NCBI GenBank assembly: GCA_900766795.1
Contig: CAAFWX010000160.1
Location: 1 to 7,874 of the forward strand
Length of the DNA: 7,874 nucleotides
Reading direction: 5' to 3'
Source: Oscillospiraceae bacterium
GTDB lineage: Bacteria; Bacillota_A; Clostridia; Oscillospirales; Ruminococcaceae
The notes beneath the pieces were generated by a model. It ran no database searches. It was not told where the DNA came from and saw only the letters and a list, made by a program, of their open reading frames with translations. Below are positions 1 to 4,531 of the stretch, piece after piece (position 1 is the first letter of the stretch; every line of letters starts with the position of its first letter). The translations under genes and the position numbers were made by a program.

Positions 1-154
1 CAACGGCGCAGCTGAGCGGCTTTTCATTGCCGGCGGCCGTTGGGCTAATTCCGTGGGGGCTGGTGTGTTCGGGGTCTACTGCGATAGTCCTCGCTCGGGC
101 TCGGGCGGCTACCTTGGTTTCCGCTCCGCTTTTGTTAATCTGCCGACTGTGTAA
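1..154 (+). CDS. C-terminal end of DGR target (variable C-type-lectin-like) protein, partial
   Basis: The frame is open from base 2 to a TAA at 152-154, giving the last 50 residues; the start lies outside the window. The peptide has the hallmarks of a DGR variable region: LFIAGGRW near the start, AGVFGVY in the middle, an SGSGGYLGFRSA stretch, and a short tail ending NLPTV. The W-x-N-S and GFRSA parts are the conserved frame of the C-type-lectin (CLec) fold used by DGR target proteins such as Mtd of Bordetella phage BPP-1; the residues between them form the ligand-binding face. Eleven residues differ from the peptide the TR would encode, and ten of these come from TR codons containing adenine. 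Beside phage lysis genes, a tail or receptor-binding protein is the likely identity, but the N-terminal part is unseen, so this is inference. The family role (binding a variable ligand) is established knowledge. Confidence 0.9.
   Translation, partial: NGAAERLFIAGGRWANSVGAGVFGVYCDSPRSGSGGYLGFRSAFVNLPTV
17..132 (+). repeat. DGR variable repeat (VR)
   Basis: This 116-base segment aligns without gaps to 676-791 (offset 659). It differs at 13 of the 20 positions where the template has A (10 to G, 2 to T, 1 to C) and at 9 of the 96 other positions. The last stretch (119-132) is identical in both copies and would hold the initiation-of-mutagenic-homology sequence. The VR lies in frame in the end of the target gene, 20 bases before its stop codon. 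The 5' edge is approximate because identity ends gradually. Confidence 0.95.
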
Positions 155-166
155 CTGTGTTCTGAA

Positions 167-186
167 GACTTCGCGACAGCGAAGTC
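167..186. other. Post-VR hairpin/cruciform with GACA tetraloop
   Basis: GACTTCGC (167-174) and GCGAAGTC (179-186) form a perfect 8-bp stem around a GACA loop. It lies 12 bases after the target stop codon and about 35 after the VR. In the BPP-1 DGR a hairpin or cruciform of this size, just 3' of the VR and with a GRNA-type loop, is needed for efficient target recognition; GACA fits that pattern. No similar stem follows the TR, as expected if it marks recipient rather than donor. The assignment by position and shape is inference. Confidence 0.75.
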
Positions 187-194
187 CACTATCT

Positions 195-224
195 CCCGCC
201 GAAGGCGGGTCGCGCGATTTTTTT
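195..224 (+). terminator. Probable terminator of the target gene
   Basis: CCCGCC (195-200) and GGCGGG (204-209) form a 6-bp GC stem with a GAA loop. Eight bases later comes a run of seven T (218-224). The gap before the T run is longer than in a classic intrinsic terminator, so it may work less well or fold differently: 209-214 can also pair with 172-177 in the preceding hairpin. Confidence 0.6.
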
Positions 225-231
225 GGGATAA

Positions 232-260
232 CGCATTTCGTTATTTTGTAACAAAATGCG
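232..260. other. AT-rich 12-bp inverted repeat upstream of avd
   Basis: 232-243 pairs with 249-260 at 11 of 12 positions (one C/A mismatch) around a 5-base loop. It lies between the target-gene terminator and the avd promoter, ending about 20 bases before the -10 box. It could be an operator, a second terminator-like stem or a structure linked to the DGR. No function can be assigned from sequence. Confidence 0.4.
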
Positions 261-277
261 AAATTATCGAAAAAATA

Positions 278-286
278 TGCTATAAT
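278..286 (+). promoter_or_regulatory. Extended -10 promoter for avd-TR-RT
   Basis: TGCTATAAT is a perfect TATAAT (281-286) with the TGn extension. No good -35 box lies 16-18 bases upstream (258-263 reads GCGAAA), which an extended -10 can tolerate. It is 28 bases before the avd start and would give a short leader. Since no terminator is visible between avd and the RT gene, one transcript may carry avd, the TR RNA and the RT message. Confidence 0.6.
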
Positions 287-300
287 AGGCGTATGCGGTG

Positions 301-308
301 AGGAGGGG
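301..308 (+). promoter_or_regulatory. Ribosome binding site fixing the GTG start of avd
   Basis: AGGAGGGG lies 5 bases before GTG at 314. An overlapping out-of-frame ATG at 312 would produce only MWRN, so the site supports GTG as the true start. Confidence 0.7.
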
Positions 309-313
309 TAGAT

Positions 314-661
314 GTGGAGGAACTGAAAATCGAACAAAAAATCTTTGATATGATGAAGTACGGTTATTCAGCCCTCGCGCAATTCCCTAAATCAGAAAAA
401 TTCGCCCTTGCGACCGACATCAAGAAATGTATGGACGTGATGCTTGAACGCTGCATTGAGGCAAAGAAAAAGTATTACAAAAAATCCACACTGCAAGAGC
501 TTGATGTGGAGAACGAAAAACTAAAGGCTTATCTGCGGCTTTCCCACGAGCTTGGATTTCTGCCAACTAAGAAATACAGCGTATGGAGCGAAAAGTCTTT
601 AGAAATTGGTAAGATGTTAGGGGGCTGGCTTAAATCCGTCAGTGCCGGTCCCAAAGCATAA
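314..661 (+). CDS. avd: DGR accessory variability determinant (Avd), four-helix-bundle protein
   Basis: This 115-residue basic helical protein matches the Avd family: FPKSEKFALATDIK near residues 24-37, an A-KKKYYKK basic helix near 50-57, LDVENEKLKAYLRL in the third helix, then an ELGFLPTKKY turn and the C-terminal LGGWLK motif. Avd forms a pentameric barrel that binds the reverse transcriptase and TR RNA and is required for cDNA synthesis and mutagenic homing in BPP-1. The length is normal for the family (about 110-130). The start is GTG at 314, five bases after AGGAGGGG (301-308). An ATG two bases earlier (312) is in another frame and ends after four codons. Its stop codon is 14 bases before the TR, the usual DGR order. 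Confidence 0.93.
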   Translation: MEELKIEQKIFDMMKYGYSALAQFPKSEKFALATDIKKCMDVMLERCIEAKKKYYKKSTLQELDVENEKLKAYLRLSHELGFLPTKKYSVWSEKSLEIGKMLGGWLKSVSAGPKA

Positions 662-675
662 GGAGCAAATCGTTA

Positions 676-791
676 CGGCTTTTCATTGCTGGCGGCAATT
701 GGACTAATTCCGTGAGGGCTGGTGTGTTCGAGGTCAACGCCAACAACCCCCGGTCGAATTCGAACGGCAACCTTGGCTTCCGCTCCGCTTT
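676..791 (+). repeat. DGR template repeat (TR)
   Basis: This is the invariant donor copy of the VR. Read in VR phase it would encode a peptide with RLFIAGGNW at the start and SNSNGNLGFRSA near the end; eight codons are AAC or AAT. Adenines in the first two positions of AAY codons let mutation reach many residues without making stop codons, a known design feature of DGR templates. It lies between avd and the RT gene on the same strand, so its RNA can be made with them. The 3' end, identical to VR, would carry the IMH* sequence where cDNA synthesis meets the target. Confidence 0.95.
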
Positions 792-943
792 ACCCAAAAT
801 CGTCAGATACGGTGGACTCAAGGGTTCTCCGTCAGTACAATGGGAATAAAGGGATTTGCCCCTTCTGTCAGCAATGGCAGAAAAAAGCAGACTGGCTGTA
901 TATTCCGCTTCGGCTGAAAAGTGCAGCAAGAGAGGAGTTGTGT
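792..943 (+). other. TR-RT spacer, probable structured part of the TR RNA
   Basis: No gene is supported here. Two small hairpins lie directly back to back: 849-853 with 860-864, and 865-869 with 876-880 (one G-U pair), each a 5-bp stem with a 6-base loop, followed by A6 (881-886). In BPP-1 the RNA just downstream of the TR binds RT-Avd and primes cDNA synthesis, so this segment is the natural candidate for that role. The functional assignment is by position only. Confidence 0.45.
931..937 (+). promoter_or_regulatory. Ribosome binding site fixing the RT start at 944
   Basis: AGAGGAG lies 6 bases before ATG at 944. The frame is open further back to an ATG at 722, but that start is inside the TR and has no ribosome site, so it would add 74 unrelated residues. 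Confidence 0.8.
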
Positions 944-2056
944 ATGGACAAGCACGAACACGTTTTCGAGAGATTTGTTGATTTCGAGAACCTGTATGGC
1001 GGATACCTGCTTGCGCGAAAGAACAAGCGCTACAAGGACGAAGTGCTGTCATACACGGCGAATCTTGAGGAGAACTTGATAACCGCACAGAATCAGCTGA
1101 TATGGAAAACATATCGGGTGGATAAAATGCACGAGTTTATTGAGTATTATCCCAAAAAGCGTATCATAACAGTAATGCCGTTCGCGAATCGCGTTGTAAA
1201 CTGCGCGGCTTATAATGTTCTATTCCCGATATACCGGAAATCATTCTATGAACACTCCTATGGCTCAATTCCCGGGAGAGGTCCGTTGAAAGCTGCCCAG
1301 CAATTACAATATTGGCTTAAGCTCGTCGGAAACAAGCCCGAAAAATGGTATCTCTGCAAAATGGACATTGCAAAGTTCTTCTTTCGCGTCCCTTTTGATG
1401 TACAGATGGAGTGCCTCGGAAGGCAGATTAACGACGCACAGATGATGTGGTTCTTAGAGCAGGCAATAAAATGCGATGGTAGAGCTTTCGGGCTTCCCGT
1501 TGATGCAACAGATGTCACCGAATGCGAACGGATTTCCGGCATAGGAATGCAGGTCGGCAGCTTAATTTCTCAGATGACAGCAAATGTTGTAATGACACCG
1601 GCAGACCACTACATCAAGCGAGAGTTAAGAGCACCGTATTACATCCGCTATATGGATGATATGATATTCCTTGCACCGAGCAAAGAACAGGCGCAGGATA
1701 TTCTCGGATTGTTCAGCGAGTTCCTGAACAAGAATTTCGGACTTGAACTGAACAGCAAAACATCAATAATGCCGTACAATGAAGGGGTTGAGTTTGTAGG
1801 GAAACGAGTGTTCCCGGACAGAATCCAACTTCGGAAATCAACCTCTTTACAAATGAAACGGCACTTGAAATACATAATGGACCACTACAGCACCGGAGAA
1901 ATCCCACTCGATTACGCCTTGGCAACAATACGGGCTTATCTTGGGTTGATGAAGCATTGCGACTGCGATGCGCTGCGCCGAAAGGTTCTCCAAGATTGGG
2001 TCTTGGTGCGACATTACGCTAATTCACAGGAAGATAATGATAGCCTCGATTATTAA
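944..2056 (+). CDS. DGR-type reverse transcriptase
   Basis: This 370-residue RT makes the adenine-mutagenised cDNA from TR RNA together with Avd. Visible RT blocks, numbered from ATG 944: block 1 near KKRIITVMPFANRVV (71-85); block 2 SYGSIPGRG (105-113); block 3 with the first catalytic aspartate, KMDIAKFFF (D141); block 4 GMQVGSLISQMTANV (201-215); block 5 YMDD (236-239); blocks 6-7 LNSKTS through FVGKRV. The G-xxx-SQ form of block 4, rather than the SP of group II introns, is typical of DGR RTs. There is no intron maturase or endonuclease domain. Length is normal for DGR RTs. The catalytic residues are intact, so it should be active. The context (VR, Avd, TR) makes the subtype assignment firm. 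Confidence 0.94.
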   Translation: MDKHEHVFERFVDFENLYGGYLLARKNKRYKDEVLSYTANLEENLITAQNQLIWKTYRVDKMHEFIEYYPKKRIITVMPFANRVVNCAAYNVLFPIYRKSFYEHSYGSIPGRGPLKAAQQLQYWLKLVGNKPEKWYLCKMDIAKFFFRVPFDVQMECLGRQINDAQMMWFLEQAIKCDGRAFGLPVDATDVTECERISGIGMQVGSLISQMTANVVMTPADHYIKRELRAPYYIRYMDDMIFLAPSKEQAQDILGLFSEFLNKNFGLELNSKTSIMPYNEGVEFVGKRVFPDRIQLRKSTSLQMKRHLKYIMDHYSTGEIPLDYALATIRAYLGLMKHCDCDALRRKVLQDWVLVRHYANSQEDNDSLDY

Positions 2057-2070
2057 GTTAATCGGGGCTT
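2042..2070 (+). terminator. Possible terminator overlapping the RT stop codon
   Basis: 2042-2052 pairs with 2059-2069 over 11 bp (one G-U pair) around a 6-base loop that includes the RT stop codon (2054-2056). The tail is only TTCGTTAT, so it may be a weak terminator, letting some transcription reach the lysis genes, or simply an mRNA 3'-end stabiliser. Confidence 0.5.
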
Positions 2071-2090
2071 TCGTTATGCGAAAAATTATT

Positions 2091-2106
2091 TTGCAATCAA
2101 TTGCAA
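2091..2106. promoter_or_regulatory. Perfect 16-base palindrome, operator-like
   Basis: TTGCAAT (2091-2097) and ATTGCAA (2100-2106) form perfect arms around CA. It lies 14 bases before the start of the first lysis-region gene and abuts its ribosome site (AGGGGG, 2108-2113). It could be a regulator binding site or a small hairpin that hides the ribosome site. No clear -35/-10 pair was found beside it. Confidence 0.4.
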
Positions 2107-2120
2107 TAGGGGGTACTTAA

Positions 2121-2480
2121 ATGGATAGTGCAATAATTTGTGCGCTCATCAGCGCTGCTGTCACAATCGGGAATGTGGTTTTTACTACGGTAATGAGTCA
2201 CATATCAGAAAAGAAGCGCCGTGAGGATGTCGAGACAATGCGGCAGAACGACCGCACCAAACAGCTTGAGAGCGGCTTGCAGTCGCTTTTAAGAGCGGAG
2301 ATAATCCGCTCCCATGAGAAATACATGGACAGAGGCTATTGCCCTGTTTATGCGAGAGAAGCGCTTACGCGTGCGTATGAATCGTATCATGCGCTCGGCG
2401 GAAACGGTACCATCACAGGGCTATATAATCAGATTATGGCTCTGCGGACAGACGATAAGGAGGACGAACATGAAAATTGA
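2121..2480 (+). CDS. Phage protein of lysis region, N-terminal membrane anchor
   Basis: This encodes 119 residues, starting at ATG 2121, 7 bases after AGGGGG. Residues 4-24 (AIICALISAAVTIGNVVFTTV) are a membrane segment; a highly charged helix follows (residues 30-55, rich in K, R, E, Q). A conserved-looking core follows with RGYCPVYAREAL and YHALGGNGTITGLYNQI. Proteins of this architecture commonly sit directly upstream of the holin in Firmicutes prophages, and this one overlaps the holin gene by 11 bases, implying translational coupling. A role in lysis timing or holin function is likely from context, but no biochemical activity is known to me. Confidence 0.75.
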   Translation: MDSAIICALISAAVTIGNVVFTTVMSHISEKKRREDVETMRQNDRTKQLESGLQSLLRAEIIRSHEKYMDRGYCPVYAREALTRAYESYHALGGNGTITGLYNQIMALRTDDKEDEHEN

Positions 2481-2691
2481 TTGGAAACGCAAACTGACAT
2501 CACGCAAGTGGTGGGTATCTGTGGCAGCGCTGGTGTCTGGTTTGATTCTTGCGTTCGGCGGCAACGATGAGATTGCGACCACCGTCAGCGGTTGTATCAT
2601 GGCGACTGCAGCAGTGGTAGGTTACACCATAGGCGAGGGACTGGCCGACGCGGCGAACAGCGGCAAGGACGGTGATGACGATGTCATGTAA
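2470..2691 (+). CDS. Holin-like phage protein
   Basis: This encodes 73 residues from ATG 2470, 6 bases after AAGGAGG (2457-2463). The N-terminus IDWKRKLTSRKWWVS resembles the INWK-x-R-KN-FW opening of phi-LC3/SPP1-type phage holins. Two hydrophobic stretches follow (about 14-28 and 33-53), then a short charged tail, DGDDDVM. Holins collect in the cytoplasmic membrane and form lesions that release or activate the endolysin. Overlaps with the gene before (11 bases) and the amidase after (17 bases) make a tight lysis operon. An earlier in-frame start at 2314 would be buried inside the upstream gene and is not supported. Confidence 0.82.
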   Translation: MKIDWKRKLTSRKWWVSVAALVSGLILAFGGNDEIATTVSGCIMATAAVVGYTIGEGLADAANSGKDGDDDVM

Positions 2692-3514
2692 GGTAACCAT
2701 TGATCCCGGGCATAATGCTGTGAGCAATGTTTCGCCCACAAACAAGAAATACATTGAGGGCGTTCAGATGTTCAAGCTGGCATTGTTTCTTGCCGAAGCT
2801 CTGGAGGAATATGGCATTGAATCTGAGATTACTCGTAAGAGCGTCCAGGAAGACCCGTCCCTCGCAGAGCGCGGAAAGCTGGCGGGTAAGAACGGAAGCA
2901 AGTTGTTCCTCTCCCTGCACAGTAATGCTCCGGGTACGAATAAGGATGGCTCTTACGATACCTCCATTTCGGGCACTTATGTGTATTATAGCCTTACAGA
3001 CTCCGGGAACAAAGCTCTTGCTGACAGCCTAGGCAAGGCTATTGCTTCGGTGATGGGGCATACATTCCGGGGTTCTCTGACGCGCGAGTATTCGGAGCAG
3101 CATAAGGATTGGGATTATTATGGGGTCGTTCGCAATGCCGCACAGAGCGGCTGCAAGGCTGCGTATCTCATTGAGCACGGCTTCCATACCAACCTTAAGG
3201 ATTCCAATTTCCTGCTCAGTGACAGCAACTTAACAAAGCTTGCTCAAGCAGAGGCTAAGGTTATCGCTGAGTATTTTGGGGCGACAAAAAGGCTTTACCG
3301 TGTACAGATAGGAGCATTTTCTACAAGCGCCAGCGCCAAGAAGTACCTCGCTCAAGCAAAGGCGAAGGGGCTGAACGGTTTCGTAATTAAGATATCGAGC
3401 AAGCTCTACCGCGTTCAAATCGGTTCATTCGCCGTCAAAGCAAATGCCGAGGACTATCTTGCACAGGCAAAATCAGCAGGATTTAACGGGTTTGTCGTGG
3501 AAGCAAACGCGTAA
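2675..3514 (+). CDS. N-acetylmuramoyl-L-alanine amidase (Amidase_3) with two SPOR-like repeats; phage endolysin
   Basis: This protein of 279 residues cleaves the bond between muramic acid and the peptide stem of peptidoglycan. The zinc site is visible: H13 in IDPGHN, E28 and H82 in SLHSNAP. The catalytic glutamate is E167 in LIEHGFHTN. The enzyme domain spans about residues 5-202. Two near-identical units follow, starting LYRVQIGAF (207-215) and LYRVQIGSF (244-252). Each continues with YLAQAK and ends NGFV; they are SPOR-like and would bind cell wall glycan. The start is uncertain: GTG 2672, ATG 2675 and ATG 2681 are in frame. AAGGA at 2665-2669 gives 5-base spacing to ATG 2675, which I chose. 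It is the last gene of the lysis operon and ends before a strong terminator. Confidence 0.92.
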   Translation: MTMSCKVTIDPGHNAVSNVSPTNKKYIEGVQMFKLALFLAEALEEYGIESEITRKSVQEDPSLAERGKLAGKNGSKLFLSLHSNAPGTNKDGSYDTSISGTYVYYSLTDSGNKALADSLGKAIASVMGHTFRGSLTREYSEQHKDWDYYGVVRNAAQSGCKAAYLIEHGFHTNLKDSNFLLSDSNLTKLAQAEAKVIAEYFGATKRLYRVQIGAFSTSASAKKYLAQAKAKGLNGFVIKISSKLYRVQIGSFAVKANAEDYLAQAKSAGFNGFVVEANA

Positions 3515-3531
3515 TTTATATCAATACAATG

Positions 3532-3572
3532 TGCCGCCCTCGGTGAGAAATCTCCGAGGGCGGCATTTTTTT
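3532..3572 (+). terminator. Strong intrinsic terminator after the amidase
   Basis: TGCCGCCCTCGG (3532-3543) pairs perfectly with 3554-3565 (12 bp, GC-rich), followed by seven T (3566-3572). The T run overlaps the stop codon of the converging minus-strand regulator, so the stem may stop transcription from both sides, though the minus-strand U run is poor. Confidence 0.93.
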
Positions 3573-3897
3573 ACTTGATTTCTTCAGAAGTGAGCTTTCC
3601 GGTCTTTTTGTACCTCAAGCCTTCGGGTGAAGAAAAAACTTCCTCTCCGAAAACATACTCGCCGTGATAAAACTTTGTAATATCCATTTCTAAAGCCTCG
3701 ATAATCCTACAGGCAATCTGAAACGAACAAGTCATAATGCTGCGCTCTCCGCTCTCAAACTTCTGGTACTGCTGAAGAACAATACCGGCTTTATCCGCAA
3801 CCTGATTCTGCGTAAGACCTAAAACAAGTCTTTTTTCCCTCAATATAGTGTGACCATCATCGGACAGGTGGCACATCTGAAAACCGCTAAGATCCAT
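3571..3897 (-). CDS. XRE/Cro-CI family transcriptional regulator (lysogeny region)
   Basis: This encodes 108 residues. A helix-turn-helix of the XRE family spans about residues 19-75: LREKRLVLGLTQNQVADKAG, then VLQQYQKFESGER, then IACRIIEALEMDITKFY. A 30-residue tail follows with no recognisable peptidase or oligomerisation domain. The start is ATG at 3897, 9 bases after AAAGGAG; the in-frame ATG at 3921 is rejected because that ribosome site would then lie inside the gene. Its promoter carries paired palindromes, so self-regulation is likely. In a phage setting it would act as a repressor or Cro-like switch; which of the two cannot be told. Confidence 0.85.
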   Translation of the reverse strand: MDLSGFQMCHLSDDGHTILREKRLVLGLTQNQVADKAGIVLQQYQKFESGERSIMTCSFQIACRIIEALEMDITKFYHGEYVFGEEVFSSPEGLRYKKTGKLTSEEIK

Positions 3898-3918
3898 ATA
3901 ACATTTCTCCTTTCTATG

Positions 3919-3932
3919 CACTCACTTGAATG
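3919..3932. promoter_or_regulatory. Operator-like palindrome O2
   Basis: CACTCA-CT-TGAATG is a near copy (one arm mismatch) of the perfect palindrome at 3947-3960, with centres 28 bases apart. It lies between the -10 box and the ribosome site of the minus-strand regulator, where bound repressor would block transcription. Confidence 0.6.
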
Positions 3933-3940
3933 TGATATAT

Positions 3941-3969
3941 ATTATACACTCAAATGAGTGCTTTGTCAA
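3941..3969 (-). promoter_or_regulatory. Promoter of the XRE regulator at 3571-3897
   Basis: On the minus strand TTGACA (3969-3964) and TATAAT (3946-3941) are both perfect consensus boxes with a 17-base spacer. This is the strongest promoter in the window and would need repression, which fits the palindrome filling its spacer. Confidence 0.9.
3947..3960. promoter_or_regulatory. Operator-like palindrome O1
   Basis: CACTCA-AA-TGAGTG is a perfect inverted repeat in the spacer between the -35 and -10 boxes of the regulator promoter. Together with the related site at 3919-3932 it forms a two-operator arrangement typical of Cro/CI-like autoregulation. Confidence 0.7.
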
Positions 3970-3990
3970 TAGGATAAATTCATTGTTTCA

Positions 3991-4039
3991 GGAAAAACTA
4001 AAAAGAAAATCCCCAATCAGCCTAAGCCGATTAGGGATT
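3991..4039 (-). terminator. Terminator of the XRE regulator at 4043-4300
   Basis: On the minus strand 4039-4026 pairs with 4021-4008 (about 14 bp with two G-U pairs), followed by a U-rich tail (TTTTCTTTTTAG then TTTTT). It starts a few bases after the stop codon at 4043, so the two regulators are separate transcription units. Confidence 0.8.
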
Positions 4040-4042
4040 GCT

Positions 4043-4300
4043 TTACACCTTCTGCTTATAAACGCTATGGCTTTCGCATCTGTCAACCGTTCTCTGTGTA
4101 TTGGGGGTATACACAACGATTTCCGACAAATCGCAATTCAGCGCCTCGCAGATTTTATCAAGGTGTTCGAGGTTCACTCGCTCTGCAACATTGTGGAATA
4201 GGTCGTTTATGGTGTTTGGCCGTATCCCTGTCTTTTCAGCGAGTTCTGCTTGCGTTACCCGAAGCTCGCCCAGCTTGCGCGATAACATTATTGTAATCAT
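4043..4300 (-). CDS. Small XRE/Cro-like DNA-binding regulator
   Basis: This encodes 85 residues and is almost entirely one helix-turn-helix domain (about residues 5-65): LSRKLGELRVTQAELAEKTG, then IRPNTINDLFHN, then LEHLDKICEALNCDLSEIV. This arrangement is close to the short Cro-like XRE proteins of the YozG/HTH_26 type. The ATG at 4300 lies 10 bases after AAGAGGAG (4318-4311). A TTG at 4306 would be 4 bases from it and is an alternative start adding two residues. It lies between the recombinase and the other regulator, on the same strand, with its own promoter and terminator. It probably controls the lysogenic state or the recombinase; the target is unknown. Confidence 0.85.
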   Translation of the reverse strand: MITIMLSRKLGELRVTQAELAEKTGIRPNTINDLFHNVAERVNLEHLDKICEALNCDLSEIVVYTPNTQRTVDRCESHSVYKQKV

Positions 4301-4323
4301 CTGCAATACACTCCTCTTGATAA

Positions 4324-4332
4324 ATTATACCA
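4324..4332 (-). promoter_or_regulatory. Extended -10 promoter of the XRE gene at 4043-4300
   Basis: The minus strand reads TGGTATAAT, a consensus -10 with TGn extension; the -35 position (CAGACA) is weak. Transcription would begin almost at the ribosome site, giving a very short leader. Confidence 0.5.
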
Positions 4333-4368
4333 CCAAGAGTTAGATGTGTCTGCGTTTTGTTGAAAATC

Positions 4369-4407
4369 AACGAATGTCGTTAGAAAATAACAAATAATGT
4401 ATGTTAT
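4369..4407. promoter_or_regulatory. Two small inverted repeats upstream of the small regulator
   Basis: AACGA-ATG-TCGTT (4369-4381) is a perfect 5-bp inverted repeat, and ATAACA (4387-4392) mirrors TGTTAT (4402-4407). They lie 40-80 bases upstream of the small-regulator promoter in a stretch without genes (4301-4531) and may be binding sites. They are short enough to be chance. Confidence 0.3.
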
Positions 4408-4471
4408 CATTTCGGGTCGTATGAGTGGGGATATACGCTCGGCTTTGATGATTATAGTAATCCCCCGAACG

Positions 4472-4505
4472 AGAAAATCCCGACAGGACACAAAACCTGT
4501 CGGGA
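4472..4505 (-). terminator. Terminator of the recombinase gene
   Basis: TCCCGACAGG (4478-4487) and CCTGTCGGGA (4496-4505) form a perfect 10-bp stem with an 8-base loop. Read on the minus strand it is followed by TTTTCTC and starts 26 bases after the recombinase stop codon. Confidence 0.8.
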
Positions 4506-4531
4506 GGTTTATTTGTGATTTTGCGCCGTCC

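Noticed and set aside
27..251. 74-codon + strand open frame over the VR and terminator
   Set aside because: It reads the VR in the wrong phase and runs through the hairpin and terminator; the target-gene frame with GFRSA is clearly the real one.
639..1112. 157-codon open frame on the minus strand across the TR and RT start
   Set aside because: It is antisense to the TR and the RT gene, has no ribosome site I can see and no family resemblance; it is a shadow frame.
944..2056. Group II intron maturase or retron RT as an alternative identity
   Set aside because: There is no maturase or endonuclease domain, block 4 ends in SQ rather than SP, and the VR/TR pair with Avd settles the DGR assignment.
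4008..4039. Inverted repeat considered as an attachment site
   Set aside because: Its position just after a stop codon and its U-rich minus-strand tail fit an intrinsic terminator better.
4297..4491. 64-codon minus-strand open frame between the small regulator and the recombinase
   Set aside because: It begins inside the recombinase terminator, overlaps the regulator promoter and start, and has no ribosome site or recognisable domain.
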